DNA of 64,000 nt from Bdellovibrio sp. ZAP7 (lineage in GTDB: Bacteria; Bdellovibrionota; FAC87; UBA2466). The stretch is taken from positions 59,379-123,378 of the forward strand of contig CAMCTJ010000009.1 of the NCBI GenBank assembly GCA_945878405.1. The letters run 5' to 3'. Below, one piece after another: positions 11,175-20,973 of this stretch. The notes beneath the pieces were generated by a model, which was not told the DNA's origin, did not search any database, and saw nothing but the letters and a program-made list of their open reading frames with translations. Every line of letters begins with the position of its first letter. Position 1 is the first letter of the stretch. Position numbers and translations under genes: made by a program.

Positions 11175-11891
11175 CTAGTCTTTTTTCATAATAAAAAGGT
11201 AATTAAATCCGCGTAGAAAGTAGTTTCCGTCGACTGCAGCTTTATGCCAGGAGGTGTTTTTAAGGCTCTTGTTGTGGCGAACCACACAAACGATATCAAC
11301 CGTCTTAAATTTCTTTTGAAGCATTTGGTACAACTCAAACCCAATCGGACTAAAAGACTTTCCTTTTTTGTAACTGTCAGAAACGTACAAGGCCATCATT
11401 CTCCGGCTTTTCAAGACACGAAAGATTTCGTCAATAACCAACCTCATAGCATCCGTATAAAGCGAGGTGCGAGAATCAAGTTCACCAATGCAGCGTGGAT
11501 CTCCGGAATACTTCACATGAGTCGAGTAGGGAGGATCAATAAAAACAAAATCGACTGAATTGTTCTTCAAAGGAATTTTTCGAGCATCTGCGGGACGAAT
11601 GTCTGGCCGAGTAGGTGCTAAATCAAAGCCAAGACCTTCTCGGTTGAGGTCCTTACAAACATCCAACGTGGTACCGCTCCCACACATGGGATCTAAAATG
11701 GTATCCCCTTCTCGAGTGTATCTTTGGAGCAAATTCCAAATGACATACGAGGGGGTCGCCCCGATGTAGTTTTTATCTCCCTGCATCTCTGATCCGTAAT
11801 GCTGGGAGGGATAGTCCCAAAGAGTCGTTGTTTGTAACGTCACTTTCGGTTTCGTCGTGAAACTTCTTCTTTCTTTTGAAGGATTGCTCAT
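11175..11891 (-). CDS. DNA methyltransferase (N4/N6 type, COG0863-like), no cognate nuclease seen; ORF extends to 11945
   Basis: SAM motif DPMCGSGTTLDV followed by catalytic DPPY; leading TTTLWDYPSQHYG typical of this family. Start M at 11891 preferred, uncertain. Confidence 0.8.
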   Translation of the reverse strand: MSNPSKERRSFTTKPKVTLQTTTLWDYPSQHYGSEMQGDKNYIGATPSYVIWNLLQRYTREGDTILDPMCGSGTTLDVCKDLNREGLGFDLAPTRPDIRPADARKIPLKNNSVDFVFIDPPYSTHVKYSGDPRCIGELDSRTSLYTDAMRLVIDEIFRVLKSRRMMALYVSDSYKKGKSFSPIGFELYQMLQKKFKTVDIVCVVRHNKSLKNTSWHKAAVDGNYFLRGFNYLFIMKKD

Positions 11892-11934
11892 CAGGGGCGA
11901 GACCTTAGCAAAATTTTTGATTGAGATCGAGTCC

Positions 11935-12534
11935 CTAGTATCCAAGCCATCGGATTACTTGAGGATAGCCCCAAAAAGCGAGCGATAAAAAGAGCAGAGA
12001 GATCAGAAAAAACGAGATATATCCCACTACTAAGTAGAGGCCGTCCTCTTCCAAAACTCCTAGTGAAAGAGCTGCGACAGTGAAAGCTGGGGGGGCATTG
12101 GTTCCTGGAGGAAGAGGAAGAAGCAGGAGAAAACCACAACAGCAAATCAGAAAAAAACTGAATCGTTTATTGCCAGGATGCCTAGAAAAAAAACGCCCTC
12201 TTGGTTTAACCCATTTTGAAAAATGCCTTGCTAGGGGTTTTGCCTTCGAAAAAACTTTAAGTGCTAATTCAGAGGGAAGCTCCTTATCAGCCATTTTGGG
12301 CGGAAGCCAAAATGATTTCCCCAGAAACATTCGAAGGCCGGCAAAAAAAATCACTACTCCAAAGGGAATACTTAATCCAGGAAGGGGAAGAGGCAATAAG
12401 AAGGGAAGTGAGAGAAGAAAAGTAATGATGGCTTGATCTTCAGGGGCAGTTTCCGCAAAAAGCTGACGCAAAGTAAAACTGGGAGAGGAGCGACAAATAT
12501 TAAGCAGGCGTTCTAGCTCATCTTCAAGATGCAT
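11935..12534 (-). CDS. ExoD-family exopolysaccharide synthesis-like membrane protein
   Basis: LLSLPFLLPLPLPGLSIPFGVVIFFAGLRMFLGKSFWLPP is characteristic of the ExoD family. Confidence 0.75.
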   Translation of the reverse strand: MHLEDELERLLNICRSSPSFTLRQLFAETAPEDQAIITFLLSLPFLLPLPLPGLSIPFGVVIFFAGLRMFLGKSFWLPPKMADKELPSELALKVFSKAKPLARHFSKWVKPRGRFFSRHPGNKRFSFFLICCCGFLLLLPLPPGTNAPPAFTVAALSLGVLEEDGLYLVVGYISFFLISLLFLSLAFWGYPQVIRWLGY

Positions 12535-12577
12535 GACTCAGATTATAACAAATGCTAGAGTTTGTTTTGGAAAGAGC

Positions 12578-12976
12578 ATGAAGATATTCACCTACACGAC
12601 GCTTATTAGAGAACATCACTTAGATGGCTTTGGTCATGTCAACAACGCCACTTATTTACAGCTTTTTGAAGAAGCGCGATGGGAAGTGATTACCCAAGGC
12701 GGATACAGCTGGGAAGATGTCCAAAAAGAACGACGAGGGCCTGTCATCCTTGACCTTTCTGTTCAGTTCATGAAAGAGCTTAGGGTTCGAGAGAAAATCC
12801 GAATTGAGACTAGTTGCACTTCTTATGAGCGAGTGGTTGCGGAACTAGAACAAAAAATCTGGAATGAAGCCAACGAGCTTTGCACTGTGGGGCGTTTCAA
12901 GTTTGCGCTTTTTGATCTCGAAAAAAGAAAGCTTCTTAAACCCACTGAACGTTGGCTAAAAGCGCTGGGGCTGTAG
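12578..12976 (+). CDS. Acyl-CoA thioesterase, 4-hydroxybenzoyl-CoA thioesterase/hotdog family
   Basis: TTLIREHHLDGFGHVNNATYLQLFEEARWEVI: hotdog thioesterase active-site region. Confidence 0.85.
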   Translation: MKIFTYTTLIREHHLDGFGHVNNATYLQLFEEARWEVITQGGYSWEDVQKERRGPVILDLSVQFMKELRVREKIRIETSCTSYERVVAELEQKIWNEANELCTVGRFKFALFDLEKRKLLKPTERWLKALGL

Positions 12977-13192
12977 AAGGGCAAACTGTCCAAAAGTTCG
13001 ACATCCAATAAATCAACGTAAAAACAATAGCTTAGCGCCTAAAGGGAGAGGTTCCTTTAGCAGAGTGTCTAAAAGTTAGGCAGATTGTGAATCTATTTGT
13101 GCCTGTAGACTTATGGCATACGGCCTGCACTGGAGTGCTCCGCTCACAATTCACGGGTTTGTTAAACAAAGATTTTTCGCTTGGGGGTAAAT

Positions 13193-14095
13193 GTGAAATC
13201 TCTAAAACTGATTACCATATTCAGTGTTTGTTTGTTGTTGAAAGCGGCGCAAGTATTCGCTGAGGACGCAAGTGCGCCGGTGCCTGCTGTTCCTGCTGCA
13301 GCTCAGGTCGACGTAAATAAAACTGTGAAAATCACAGAAGGTCCGGTCGTAACCACGGCAAACGGAGTTCGAGTTGAGACCAGAACCATAGAAACTCAGC
13401 CGCTTAATTCAGAAAAATCAGTTCCTCACACTCGTCATTTTGAAGGTTCGAGTGAAACAAAAATTGAAAACAACATAACGATTGATGGGCGCTCTCCCGC
13501 CTATGGCGCTATTCCGGTTGCTGCAGCACCCGCAGTGCTCTCTACCGTGGCTACTGCAAGCGACGTGCTTAGTTCTCGACCCTTAAGTATTACTCCGGTT
13601 GCTGGCGCAACAGCTTTTCAAGGAGCTTGGTACAACCATATTTCTAATCGAGGAACCGTTGGACTTATCTTAGATATTCCTATCTTTTCTATCTTGTCGA
13701 TAGAGGCGGAAGCTCAGTATGGTCGATTTAATTTAAGCTATTCCAATTACTCTCATAATTTTAGTCAGTACACAGGTGGAGCGAATGCCAAAGTAACTTT
13801 AGGAAATGGGCTTTTCCAACCTTATTTAGCTGCTGGAATGATGGCGGTTTATTACCAGGGCATGGCTAATACTGGTTATACAAATAACATTGCCAATCAA
13901 ATGGTGGGAGCTGGCCAAGTCGTTGCCGGTATTGATTTAAATCTTCTAGGTGGAGTGGCAGTTGGTGCTCGGGGAGAACTTTTGCACCCGATGACTAATT
14001 TGCCGCCGGTGAATGGTGGGACGGGCTCCCAAGATGCTGCAGCTATGAATTCCAACTTCTACCGAATTCTGGGAACAGTAAAAGTCAGTTTCTAA
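13193..14095 (+). CDS. Hypothetical secreted, outer-membrane beta-barrel-like protein
   Basis: Signal peptide MKSLKLITIFSVCLLLKAAQVFAED, C-terminal part with alternating strands ending in F (GTVKVSF). GTG start at 13193 preceded by GGGGG. Confidence 0.6.
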   Translation: MKSLKLITIFSVCLLLKAAQVFAEDASAPVPAVPAAAQVDVNKTVKITEGPVVTTANGVRVETRTIETQPLNSEKSVPHTRHFEGSSETKIENNITIDGRSPAYGAIPVAAAPAVLSTVATASDVLSSRPLSITPVAGATAFQGAWYNHISNRGTVGLILDIPIFSILSIEAEAQYGRFNLSYSNYSHNFSQYTGGANAKVTLGNGLFQPYLAAGMMAVYYQGMANTGYTNNIANQMVGAGQVVAGIDLNLLGGVAVGARGELLHPMTNLPPVNGGTGSQDAAAMNSNFYRILGTVKVSF

Positions 14096-14101
14096 TAGTG
14101 G

Positions 14102-16243
14102 TCAGGTCAAATCAATCTGTAATGGGGAAGGGGCCGAATGAGACGTGCCTTCTCGGGCTCTTTCCCCAACCCCCGCTTCCGTCAACAAAACAGCCCAACT
14201 ACTTTTAGGATAAGACAATGCGGATTCCTCGGGCATAAACACGGTAAGTGATTTCTTTGCTCGGGTTAGCGCAACGTAGAGAATTCTCTTTGATTCTTCC
14301 CCATCTTTGAGTCTTCTTTCATCTAACAAGCTCTGGTAGCTGCTCGAAAAAACCTTTTTATCATGCTCCCAATAGCGAATCCCTGGGGGTAGACCGGCTT
14401 TTAAGAGGAGCCCAGGGCTATCTTGAGGAAGCTGTCTTACCGTATCAACGAGAAAAACGTGATCAAATTCAAGGCCTTTCGAGGCGTGGACAGTCATGAG
14501 TTGAATGCCGCCATCATGGTCAGACAAGGAATTAGTTTCTTGAAAGAGAAAATCTGAATCCTGAAACGAGTCTAGCAAAAGTTGAATATCAAAAAGATGT
14601 AGCCCCGGTTGAGATAAAGGCATTAATAAAGCATCAAAAGCATCTAGGTTTTTGGGAAATGTTTTTGTTTCAAAGAATAACACTTCTAAACACTCGGTAA
14701 CCTCGGTTTGACCAGAATCCAAAAGCTTTAGTAGCCAAACGAGATCTTGCGGCGGATCTCGCCGTATTAAGTTAATCAAGGGCTCTGGTTTTCCTGATTC
14801 GTTCTTTAAGCGTTTTTGGGAAAGGATTAAAACCTGTTCATAACTCCAGTTTAGGTAAATCGATCTCAAGAAAGTAACTAAATGACCATCTTGTGTCGGA
14901 TCAGACAGGAATTTAAGAAAAGAAATAATTTCAAGTGCGCTCATTTGCTTCGATAAATTATCAGTTTTTTGGCATTGATGGGCCCAACCACGTTTGGCAA
15001 AAGCCTCGCTAAAATCTGTAATCCTGTCTGAGTTTCGAAAAAGTAGCGTAATCGTTCCTGGGCGAATGTCCAAGCTGAGAGCCTGCTCAATCTGGGAACA
15101 AACACTCTCTACTTCTTTTTGGTAAATTTCCTGCCGTTGAGTTTTTTCGGTGGGGCCGAAAAAACGAACAGAAAACGAATGCAAAGCTGACTCCTGTGAA
15201 GAGGGCAAAGAGAGTCCCGGAATCATAGGACTCCAGGAAAAAGATTGCTCGGAGAAAAGGTTGCTACTGATAGCATTAAACTCTTTGAGGAGCGCCTGCT
15301 CAGATCGGAAGTTGTGACTGAGTTCTATTTTCTGTCCGCCACGACAGCTCATCAGCCGACTTACTTCATCAAATAAAGCTGGTTCCGCCTGCCGGAAACC
15401 ATAGATGGATTGCTTGGGATCTCCTACGATAAAGAGTTTGTTTAAGTTATCCCCCAACAAAAGAGTTAAAATCTGCCACTGAAGAGGACTCGTGTCTTGA
15501 AATTCATCTACCAAAATCTGCTGGAAATCCTCCGAAAGCCGAGTGCGAGCTATCATTGATTCCTTAAGAATCCGTAATGCCAGGTGTTCTAAATCATCAA
15601 ACGAATAATGTCCTTGTTTGTGAAAGTAAGAAGCTAGCGATTCGCAAAAGCCTTTGAGTTCTGTTCCCAGTAACAAAATAACCTTAGCTCCAATGTCTTT
15701 GGCTCCCGCATCTTGCGCCAACTGAATGCAGTCAAAAAACAAGAAGCGATTTCGGAAGACTGTCTCGGTCATTTCCTTGAGTTCACGATGATTAAAATGA
15801 TCCAAAAGCTTGTTTAGCGATTCTGGAGAGATTTGTGCCAGCCAGTCATTGTAATGTTTTAAAAAGGCAGAGGAAAAAGCAAAGCTGTCTATGATTTTTG
15901 TGACAGGCGGGAAGTCCAGTTCAGAGCCATACTGATTCAGGATGGAATAACAAAGGCTGTGAAGGGTTCCAATAGTCCTGCTGTTTTCTACTTCTTCTTG
16001 CCATTGAGAATCTAGTTGCTCCTCCAGTAATCTTTCATTGATGCGTTCCCGTAGTTGTTCAGCAGCTTCCTTGGTGAAAGTAACAGTTAAAATGTTTCTC
16101 GGAGAGAAGCCTGCTTTCAGTAAGTTGAGATACCGCTCGACCATGGTGGAGGTTTTACCGCTTCCAGCAGATGCCATCACGGACACTGGCTGATTCAGGA
16201 GGGTAGCTGCCAGTTTTTGATCGGAAGTCATCGCATTAGGCAT
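14102..16243 (-). CDS. UvrD/RecB-like ATP-dependent DNA helicase (AddA-like)
   Basis: ASAGSGKTSTMVERYLNLL, VDEFQDTSPLQWQIL, GDPKQSIYGFRQAEP, LMTVHASKGLEFDHVFL. Confidence 0.9.
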   Translation of the reverse strand: MPNAMTSDQKLAATLLNQPVSVMASAGSGKTSTMVERYLNLLKAGFSPRNILTVTFTKEAAEQLRERINERLLEEQLDSQWQEEVENSRTIGTLHSLCYSILNQYGSELDFPPVTKIIDSFAFSSAFLKHYNDWLAQISPESLNKLLDHFNHRELKEMTETVFRNRFLFFDCIQLAQDAGAKDIGAKVILLLGTELKGFCESLASYFHKQGHYSFDDLEHLALRILKESMIARTRLSEDFQQILVDEFQDTSPLQWQILTLLLGDNLNKLFIVGDPKQSIYGFRQAEPALFDEVSRLMSCRGGQKIELSHNFRSEQALLKEFNAISSNLFSEQSFSWSPMIPGLSLPSSQESALHSFSVRFFGPTEKTQRQEIYQKEVESVCSQIEQALSLDIRPGTITLLFRNSDRITDFSEAFAKRGWAHQCQKTDNLSKQMSALEIISFLKFLSDPTQDGHLVTFLRSIYLNWSYEQVLILSQKRLKNESGKPEPLINLIRRDPPQDLVWLLKLLDSGQTEVTECLEVLFFETKTFPKNLDAFDALLMPLSQPGLHLFDIQLLLDSFQDSDFLFQETNSLSDHDGGIQLMTVHASKGLEFDHVFLVDTVRQLPQDSPGLLLKAGLPPGIRYWEHDKKVFSSSYQSLLDERRLKDGEESKRILYVALTRAKKSLTVFMPEESALSYPKSSWAVLLTEAGVGERAREGTSHSAPSPLQIDLT

Positions 16244-18374
16244 AGCCTACTCCTTCTCGACAAAAACCGATGGATTCGCAAAAACGACAAGCTTCTGACG
16301 AAGGTTTCGGTGCAAAGTTGCCCGCTCGAATATTCGTGGCGTGAGTCTGCATAGCTTCTTTTCCGGACTGAATTAAGGAATCAAGCTTCTCTGAGGACAT
16401 CGTATGACCACGAGTGAGCGATTTTTTGGCTTCTGATGAAATCATTTCCTCGCGAGCTAAGCCTCTTTTGATCTCTCCTTTTTTGAGATCGTAAAAAAGC
16501 ATGGCCGCAGGCGAAATACCTAAAGTCTCTTCAGCTCCCAACCAATAAAGCAAAGCTTGAAAGTTATATCCCTTAGCCAGATGATCGGGCGTGAAATCAA
16601 CGTTACCCGTTTTGTAATCCAATACGAGAAGCGACCGGTTGGAAAGAAGATCTATCCTGTCGATTTTTCCAACCAGAGGAATGCCCTCAACGGCGATTCG
16701 GAATTCTTTTTCAACCGCTAAAGTCGAACGGCTTCCAAACACAGTGTTGAGCGAAGTTTCCATTTCAAGAATTCTAGGAATTATCTTGTCAAAAGCTTTT
16801 AAGAAGAAAAGAGAAAGGTTTTTCTGGGTTAATAGTTGCGGCAGAGTTTTGTTAAGAATCTCCATAAACGTAGTCCGTAAAAGTTCTTCGCTGACTGTTG
16901 ATTGAGTAGGAGGCGCGAAGAGGGTCTCAAGAGTTAGGTGAACCGACTGACCCAAATGAAGTGCAAACTCGCTCATCGGCATTGGGACCTGATGGAGTTT
17001 GAGCCTTCTGTAGAGATACTTGGAGGGACACTCCGAATAAGTTTCAAGTTGTGTGGCAGATAAGGTTGGTACCGGGAGCGGTGCCTGGTAGGAATGGGCA
17101 GATGGAGTCACACTATGAGGAGTTGGTTTTGAGGGGATAATTTTAAAACCTTCTAAATGCTCAAGGGGCAAGGAGCTAAAGACTCGCTCGTTTAAAAAGC
17201 TGGCCTTCTCTTTCAGAATATTTAAACGGCCACGAAGTGTTTCGCTCCAGCGTGGCAGCTGAAACCCGGCAAAAAACAAGGTCTCTAACTCAGACTCTGA
17301 AAAAAGATTGTCGTTTGTTGGGGGTTCCAAAAGACTTTCGTCAGCGAAGCAAAATTCGGTTGTGTTTTCAAACTGGGGAAGAGCACAAAACGGTGTGAGA
17401 AGAACTTGGTTCGAGGATTGAGTTAAGGTCGGGACCCGTTCCAGAGCTTGGCCGGCCAGGGCTTCTAAAGTTTCCGAACTTAAAATGTTCTGAGAGGTCA
17501 GTCTTTTCTGGTACTCGTCGTACGACTCTCCTTCGAAAGGGGGATTGGCCAAAAGAACCGAATTGAGATGTGTTTTTTCAGCTGAGTCGAATGAACTAGA
17601 GCTTCGAAGTTCGCGAAGCATATTCGACCAATAGGAACTTGTCAGAGGCGCCCTAGGCAACCAATCGGTGACTAAAAGCCCGCGGCTGGCAAGACGGCTT
17701 CGGAGGAAGACCTTGCTTTGAGCGCTCCCACTGAAGCTAATCAAAATTTTTTCATCTGGACTTTTTCGGGCAAAATCGGCCACCTGGGTACAAAGGGATT
17801 CCAAAGTTGCTACTCTGGTTCCTAAAGTAACTTGAGGTTGTGACCTGGAAAAAGCACGGCCCAACTCAAAAAAAGAACGCAATCGAATATTGGGAAATTG
17901 GGAAACGACAGTTCTTGTAAGCTCCTGAAACAAGTAACTCGAAGGTTCGCACGTAATAAAATCAACTGGTGATAGTTGAGGCTTTTCAGATTTATCTGAT
18001 TTTAAGGTTTCAATGAGTGACCAGACCTGGCTCATGAAGTCTTCCGAAAGCGAGCCAGTCAAATAAAACAAAAAGCATTCTCGAAGAGCACGATTTTTTT
18101 GAGTGTTGGGTAATTGAGAAAAACAATACGTGACTTGCTCCCGATTAAGCACCAGTGAACGCCTCAGTAATTCAATCGTGGGGAGCCATTGTTCTGGAGG
18201 CAATTGAGTTTTGGTAAAAGAGCGTGCGATCGCTAATCGATCAATATTAAGCGAGTTTGGGCGAGCCTGATTAACCCAACTTTCAAATGATAAAGAAGTC
18301 GCACTTGCAGAGGGATTTAACCTTTCAAAAAGAGCGAGCTCAGAGGGGGATTCAAAACAAGTTTGGATTGGCAC
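16236..18374 (-). CDS. AddB-like PD-(D/E)XK nuclease / inactivated helicase subunit with probable Fe-S cysteines
   Basis: SATQLETYSECPSKYLYRRL, GKIDRIDLLSNRSLLVLDYKTGN, C-terminal CRFCESIGFC; 8-nt overlap with the downstream helicase gene. Confidence 0.82.
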   Translation of the reverse strand: MPIQTCFESPSELALFERLNPSASATSLSFESWVNQARPNSLNIDRLAIARSFTKTQLPPEQWLPTIELLRRSLVLNREQVTYCFSQLPNTQKNRALRECFLFYLTGSLSEDFMSQVWSLIETLKSDKSEKPQLSPVDFITCEPSSYLFQELTRTVVSQFPNIRLRSFFELGRAFSRSQPQVTLGTRVATLESLCTQVADFARKSPDEKILISFSGSAQSKVFLRSRLASRGLLVTDWLPRAPLTSSYWSNMLRELRSSSSFDSAEKTHLNSVLLANPPFEGESYDEYQKRLTSQNILSSETLEALAGQALERVPTLTQSSNQVLLTPFCALPQFENTTEFCFADESLLEPPTNDNLFSESELETLFFAGFQLPRWSETLRGRLNILKEKASFLNERVFSSLPLEHLEGFKIIPSKPTPHSVTPSAHSYQAPLPVPTLSATQLETYSECPSKYLYRRLKLHQVPMPMSEFALHLGQSVHLTLETLFAPPTQSTVSEELLRTTFMEILNKTLPQLLTQKNLSLFFLKAFDKIIPRILEMETSLNTVFGSRSTLAVEKEFRIAVEGIPLVGKIDRIDLLSNRSLLVLDYKTGNVDFTPDHLAKGYNFQALLYWLGAEETLGISPAAMLFYDLKKGEIKRGLAREEMISSEAKKSLTRGHTMSSEKLDSLIQSGKEAMQTHATNIRAGNFAPKPSSEACRFCESIGFCREGVGYA

Positions 18375-18452
18375 AGCATCGAATTACCAGTAAATCAGAA
18401 AGGGAGAAAGAGTTGATTTTGCCTAAAAATAGCGCAATGGGTCGAGGGATTT

Positions 18453-18806
18453 ATGGATGAGAAATTGTTTGTAGGGATTGCCCGGGTCAGTTTGTTTTTT
18501 AGACAGTCTCGAAGTCTGAAAGATAAAAGAAGTGTCCTTCAAAGCCTCAAGCAGAAGCTTCGGAATGAGGGGTGGAGCCTAGTAGAGGTGGGGCATAAAG
18601 ACGATTGTAAGAGAGCTTTCTTGGGATTTAGTTATGTCGCTTCGAGTGCGCATGCCCTGGAGATCGCATTTGATAAGGCATCTGGTTTCTTACTGGGAAA
18701 TTTTGAAGTGGTCGGGAAAACCAGAGAAATACTGGAATTTGAGGCAGATCTCTCGTTTGATGATACAACTCTGACTCGGAGCATTCTTGGGGATGTGGAT
18801 GATTAG
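18453..18806 (+). CDS. DUF503 family protein
   Basis: RQSRSLKDKRSVLQSLKQKLRN..VVEVGHKDDCKRAFLGF pattern of DUF503. Confidence 0.8.
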   Translation: MDEKLFVGIARVSLFFRQSRSLKDKRSVLQSLKQKLRNEGWSLVEVGHKDDCKRAFLGFSYVASSAHALEIAFDKASGFLLGNFEVVGKTREILEFEADLSFDDTTLTRSILGDVDD

Positions 18807-18859
18807 GCTAGATACCGATATAATCTAAATATTCGGTTTCTAATCCCAAGGAGAAATTC

Positions 18860-19933
18860 ATGAGTGTCGTCATCGTGACGGGTTCATCCGGTCTCATCGG
18901 AAGCGAAACAGTTCGTTTTTTTCATGATAAAGGCCACGATATTATTGGAATAGATAATGATTTAAGACAGTATTTTTTTGGGAAAGATGCGTCGACTCAC
19001 TGGAACACTCTAAAATTAAAAAAGGAATTGAAACGCTTTATCCACGAGACAATCGATATTCGCGATCAAGAAGGAATTTTCAATCTCTTCAAGAAATTAG
19101 GAAAGGCGATTACTGCGGTAGTGCATACTGCGGCCCAACCCAGTCATGATTGGGCGGCTCGAGAGCCATTTACTGACTTTACGGTCAATGCGAATGGCAC
19201 ATTGACTCTTCTTGAAGCAACTCGACAGTTCTGTCCAGAAGCCACTTTTATTTTCACTTCTACCAATAAAGTCTATGGCGACACCCCCAATCGTTTGCCT
19301 CTGGTTGAACAACCGACTCGTTGGGAAATCAATCACAATCATGAGTATTTCAAGCATGGCATCGATGAAACGATGAGCATTGATGCTTCAAAACACAGCT
19401 TGTTTGGGGCAAGTAAAGTAGCTGCAGATGTTCTCGTGCAAGAATATGGGCGTTATTTTGGAATGAAGACTGGAGTTTTTAGAGGCGGGTGTTTAACAGG
19501 GCCCGCTCATTCGGGTGCCGAGCTTCACGGGTTTTTGGCTTACCTGGTGAAATGTAATCTACAGGAAATTCCCTACCGCATCTTTGGATACAAGGGAAAG
19601 CAGGTTCGAGACAATATCCACTCTTATGATTTGGTAAATGCTTTTTGGCATTTTAGTCAAAATCCAAAGAGCGGCTCGGTTTACAATATGGGTGGCTCTC
19701 GACACAGCAATTGTTCCGTTCTGGAAGCGATTCATTCACTTCAGGAAATGACCGGGAAAGAAATGAAGTACGAAGTGTTGGACCAGGCCCGTTCAGGAGA
19801 TCACATTTGGTGGATTAGCGATGTGCGAAGATTTCAAAAAGACTTTCCCCATTGGGCGTTTCGATATGATCTCAAATCCATTCTAAGCGAAATTATCGAA
19901 GCCTCATCGACTCGACTCAAGAGCGCTGCTTAA
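18860..19933 (+). CDS. NAD-dependent epimerase/dehydratase (CDP-paratose 2-epimerase-like)
   Basis: [16 protein letters not shown] Rossmann motif; [31 protein letters not shown] similar to CDP-paratose epimerases. Confidence 0.85.
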   Translation: MSVVIVTGSSGLIGSETVRFFHDKGHDIIGIDNDLRQYFFGKDASTHWNTLKLKKELKRFIHETIDIRDQEGIFNLFKKLGKAITAVVHTAAQPSHDWAAREPFTDFTVNANGTLTLLEATRQFCPEATFIFTSTNKVYGDTPNRLPLVEQPTRWEINHNHEYFKHGIDETMSIDASKHSLFGASKVAADVLVQEYGRYFGMKTGVFRGGCLTGPAHSGAELHGFLAYLVKCNLQEIPYRIFGYKGKQVRDNIHSYDLVNAFWHFSQNPKSGSVYNMGGSRHSNCSVLEAIHSLQEMTGKEMKYEVLDQARSGDHIWWISDVRRFQKDFPHWAFRYDLKSILSEIIEASSTRLKSAA

Positions 19934-20973
19934 TTTATTAATTCATCTCCGAGTTCTTTCAGAGCATGAATGTCGCTCATGAGAGTCGCTTTGCGTTCAA
20001 TTCGTATCATGGGAACTTTAATGGCTGATTGAAAAGCCTCTGCCCATTTTTGCTGGACCAAACGCAATTCCTCAAAATGCTTTTGCAGAGCAGAGAACCA
20101 GGTGAGCGCCTCTTTTTCCAAGCCAGTGGGTGACTGAGATTGAAAATCTGGTTCGAGGCGGTTGAGAACCAAACGTTCGAGGGCAATTTTTTCATTTTGA
20201 AGCGTCTTGTGAAATTCTACTGACTCTAAAAAGCGAGCTTCGCTTGCCTGAGTAACCAATACGAAAGCAGAGGAGGGATTTCGGAAAAGTTCCATCACGG
20301 CCAAGTGACGGCTTCTAAAACCTGCCTGCATCCCCTCGAGATCGCCCAAAACCGCTGCTAAATTATCCAAAAATTCACTTCCTAAAATGGATTGGAGAGC
20401 CTTCATGGCCATTTGGGTCCCTCGTTGAAATAAAACAAGGCCCCCCTTTTTTTGAAACCATTTCAGCACTGAGGTGTCCATAAAATTAGCTAATCTTTGG
20501 GGGGCCTGGAGTAGGTCGAGTGCATTTTGAGTGGGGGGAGTGTCGACGATGATTTTGTCATATTCATCACTAGAAACAAATTCTAGAAGCCGTTCCATAG
20601 CAGCGTATTCGTGACTGCCACCCAACGATTCCACCATTGTTCGATAAAGACGGTTTTCAAGAATTTTCTTTTTTTGCTCAGGAGAACGCGCGAAGCGTTC
20701 AATCACTTTATCAAAGTAATGTTCGCTATCCAGCATGGAAGCTGTCAGTTGTAGTTCTGGATATTCAGGGGCCGTTACCTTTTTAACTGAATTTTCAAAG
20801 TCCTTAAATCCCAACGCCTGAGCAAGTCTTCTTGCAGGATCAACAGTGAGCACAAGAGTTCGATAGCCACGTAATCCCAGACTTACTCCTAAGGCAGCTG
20901 CCAAAGTAGTTTTGCCAACGCCGCCGGGACCCCCGATCAAGATGATTTTTTTATCGGCAAGATCCCAATTCAT
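19930..20973 (-). CDS. ArsA/Get3-family ATPase
   Basis: [57 protein letters not shown]. Confidence 0.85.
   Translation of the reverse strand: MNWDLADKKIILIGGPGGVGKTTLAAALGVSLGLRGYRTLVLTVDPARRLAQALGFKDFENSVKKVTAPEYPELQLTASMLDSEHYFDKVIERFARSPEQKKKILENRLYRTMVESLGGSHEYAAMERLLEFVSSDEYDKIIVDTPPTQNALDLLQAPQRLANFMDTSVLKWFQKKGGLVLFQRGTQMAMKALQSILGSEFLDNLAAVLGDLEGMQAGFRSRHLAVMELFRNPSSAFVLVTQASEARFLESVEFHKTLQNEKIALERLVLNRLEPDFQSQSPTGLEKEALTWFSALQKHFEELRLVQQKWAEAFQSAIKVPMIRIERKATLMSDIHALKELGDELIN

Noticed and set aside
12080-12436. 118-aa plus-strand ORF antisense to the ExoD-like gene
   Set aside because: Basic low-complexity translation consistent with a shadow frame.
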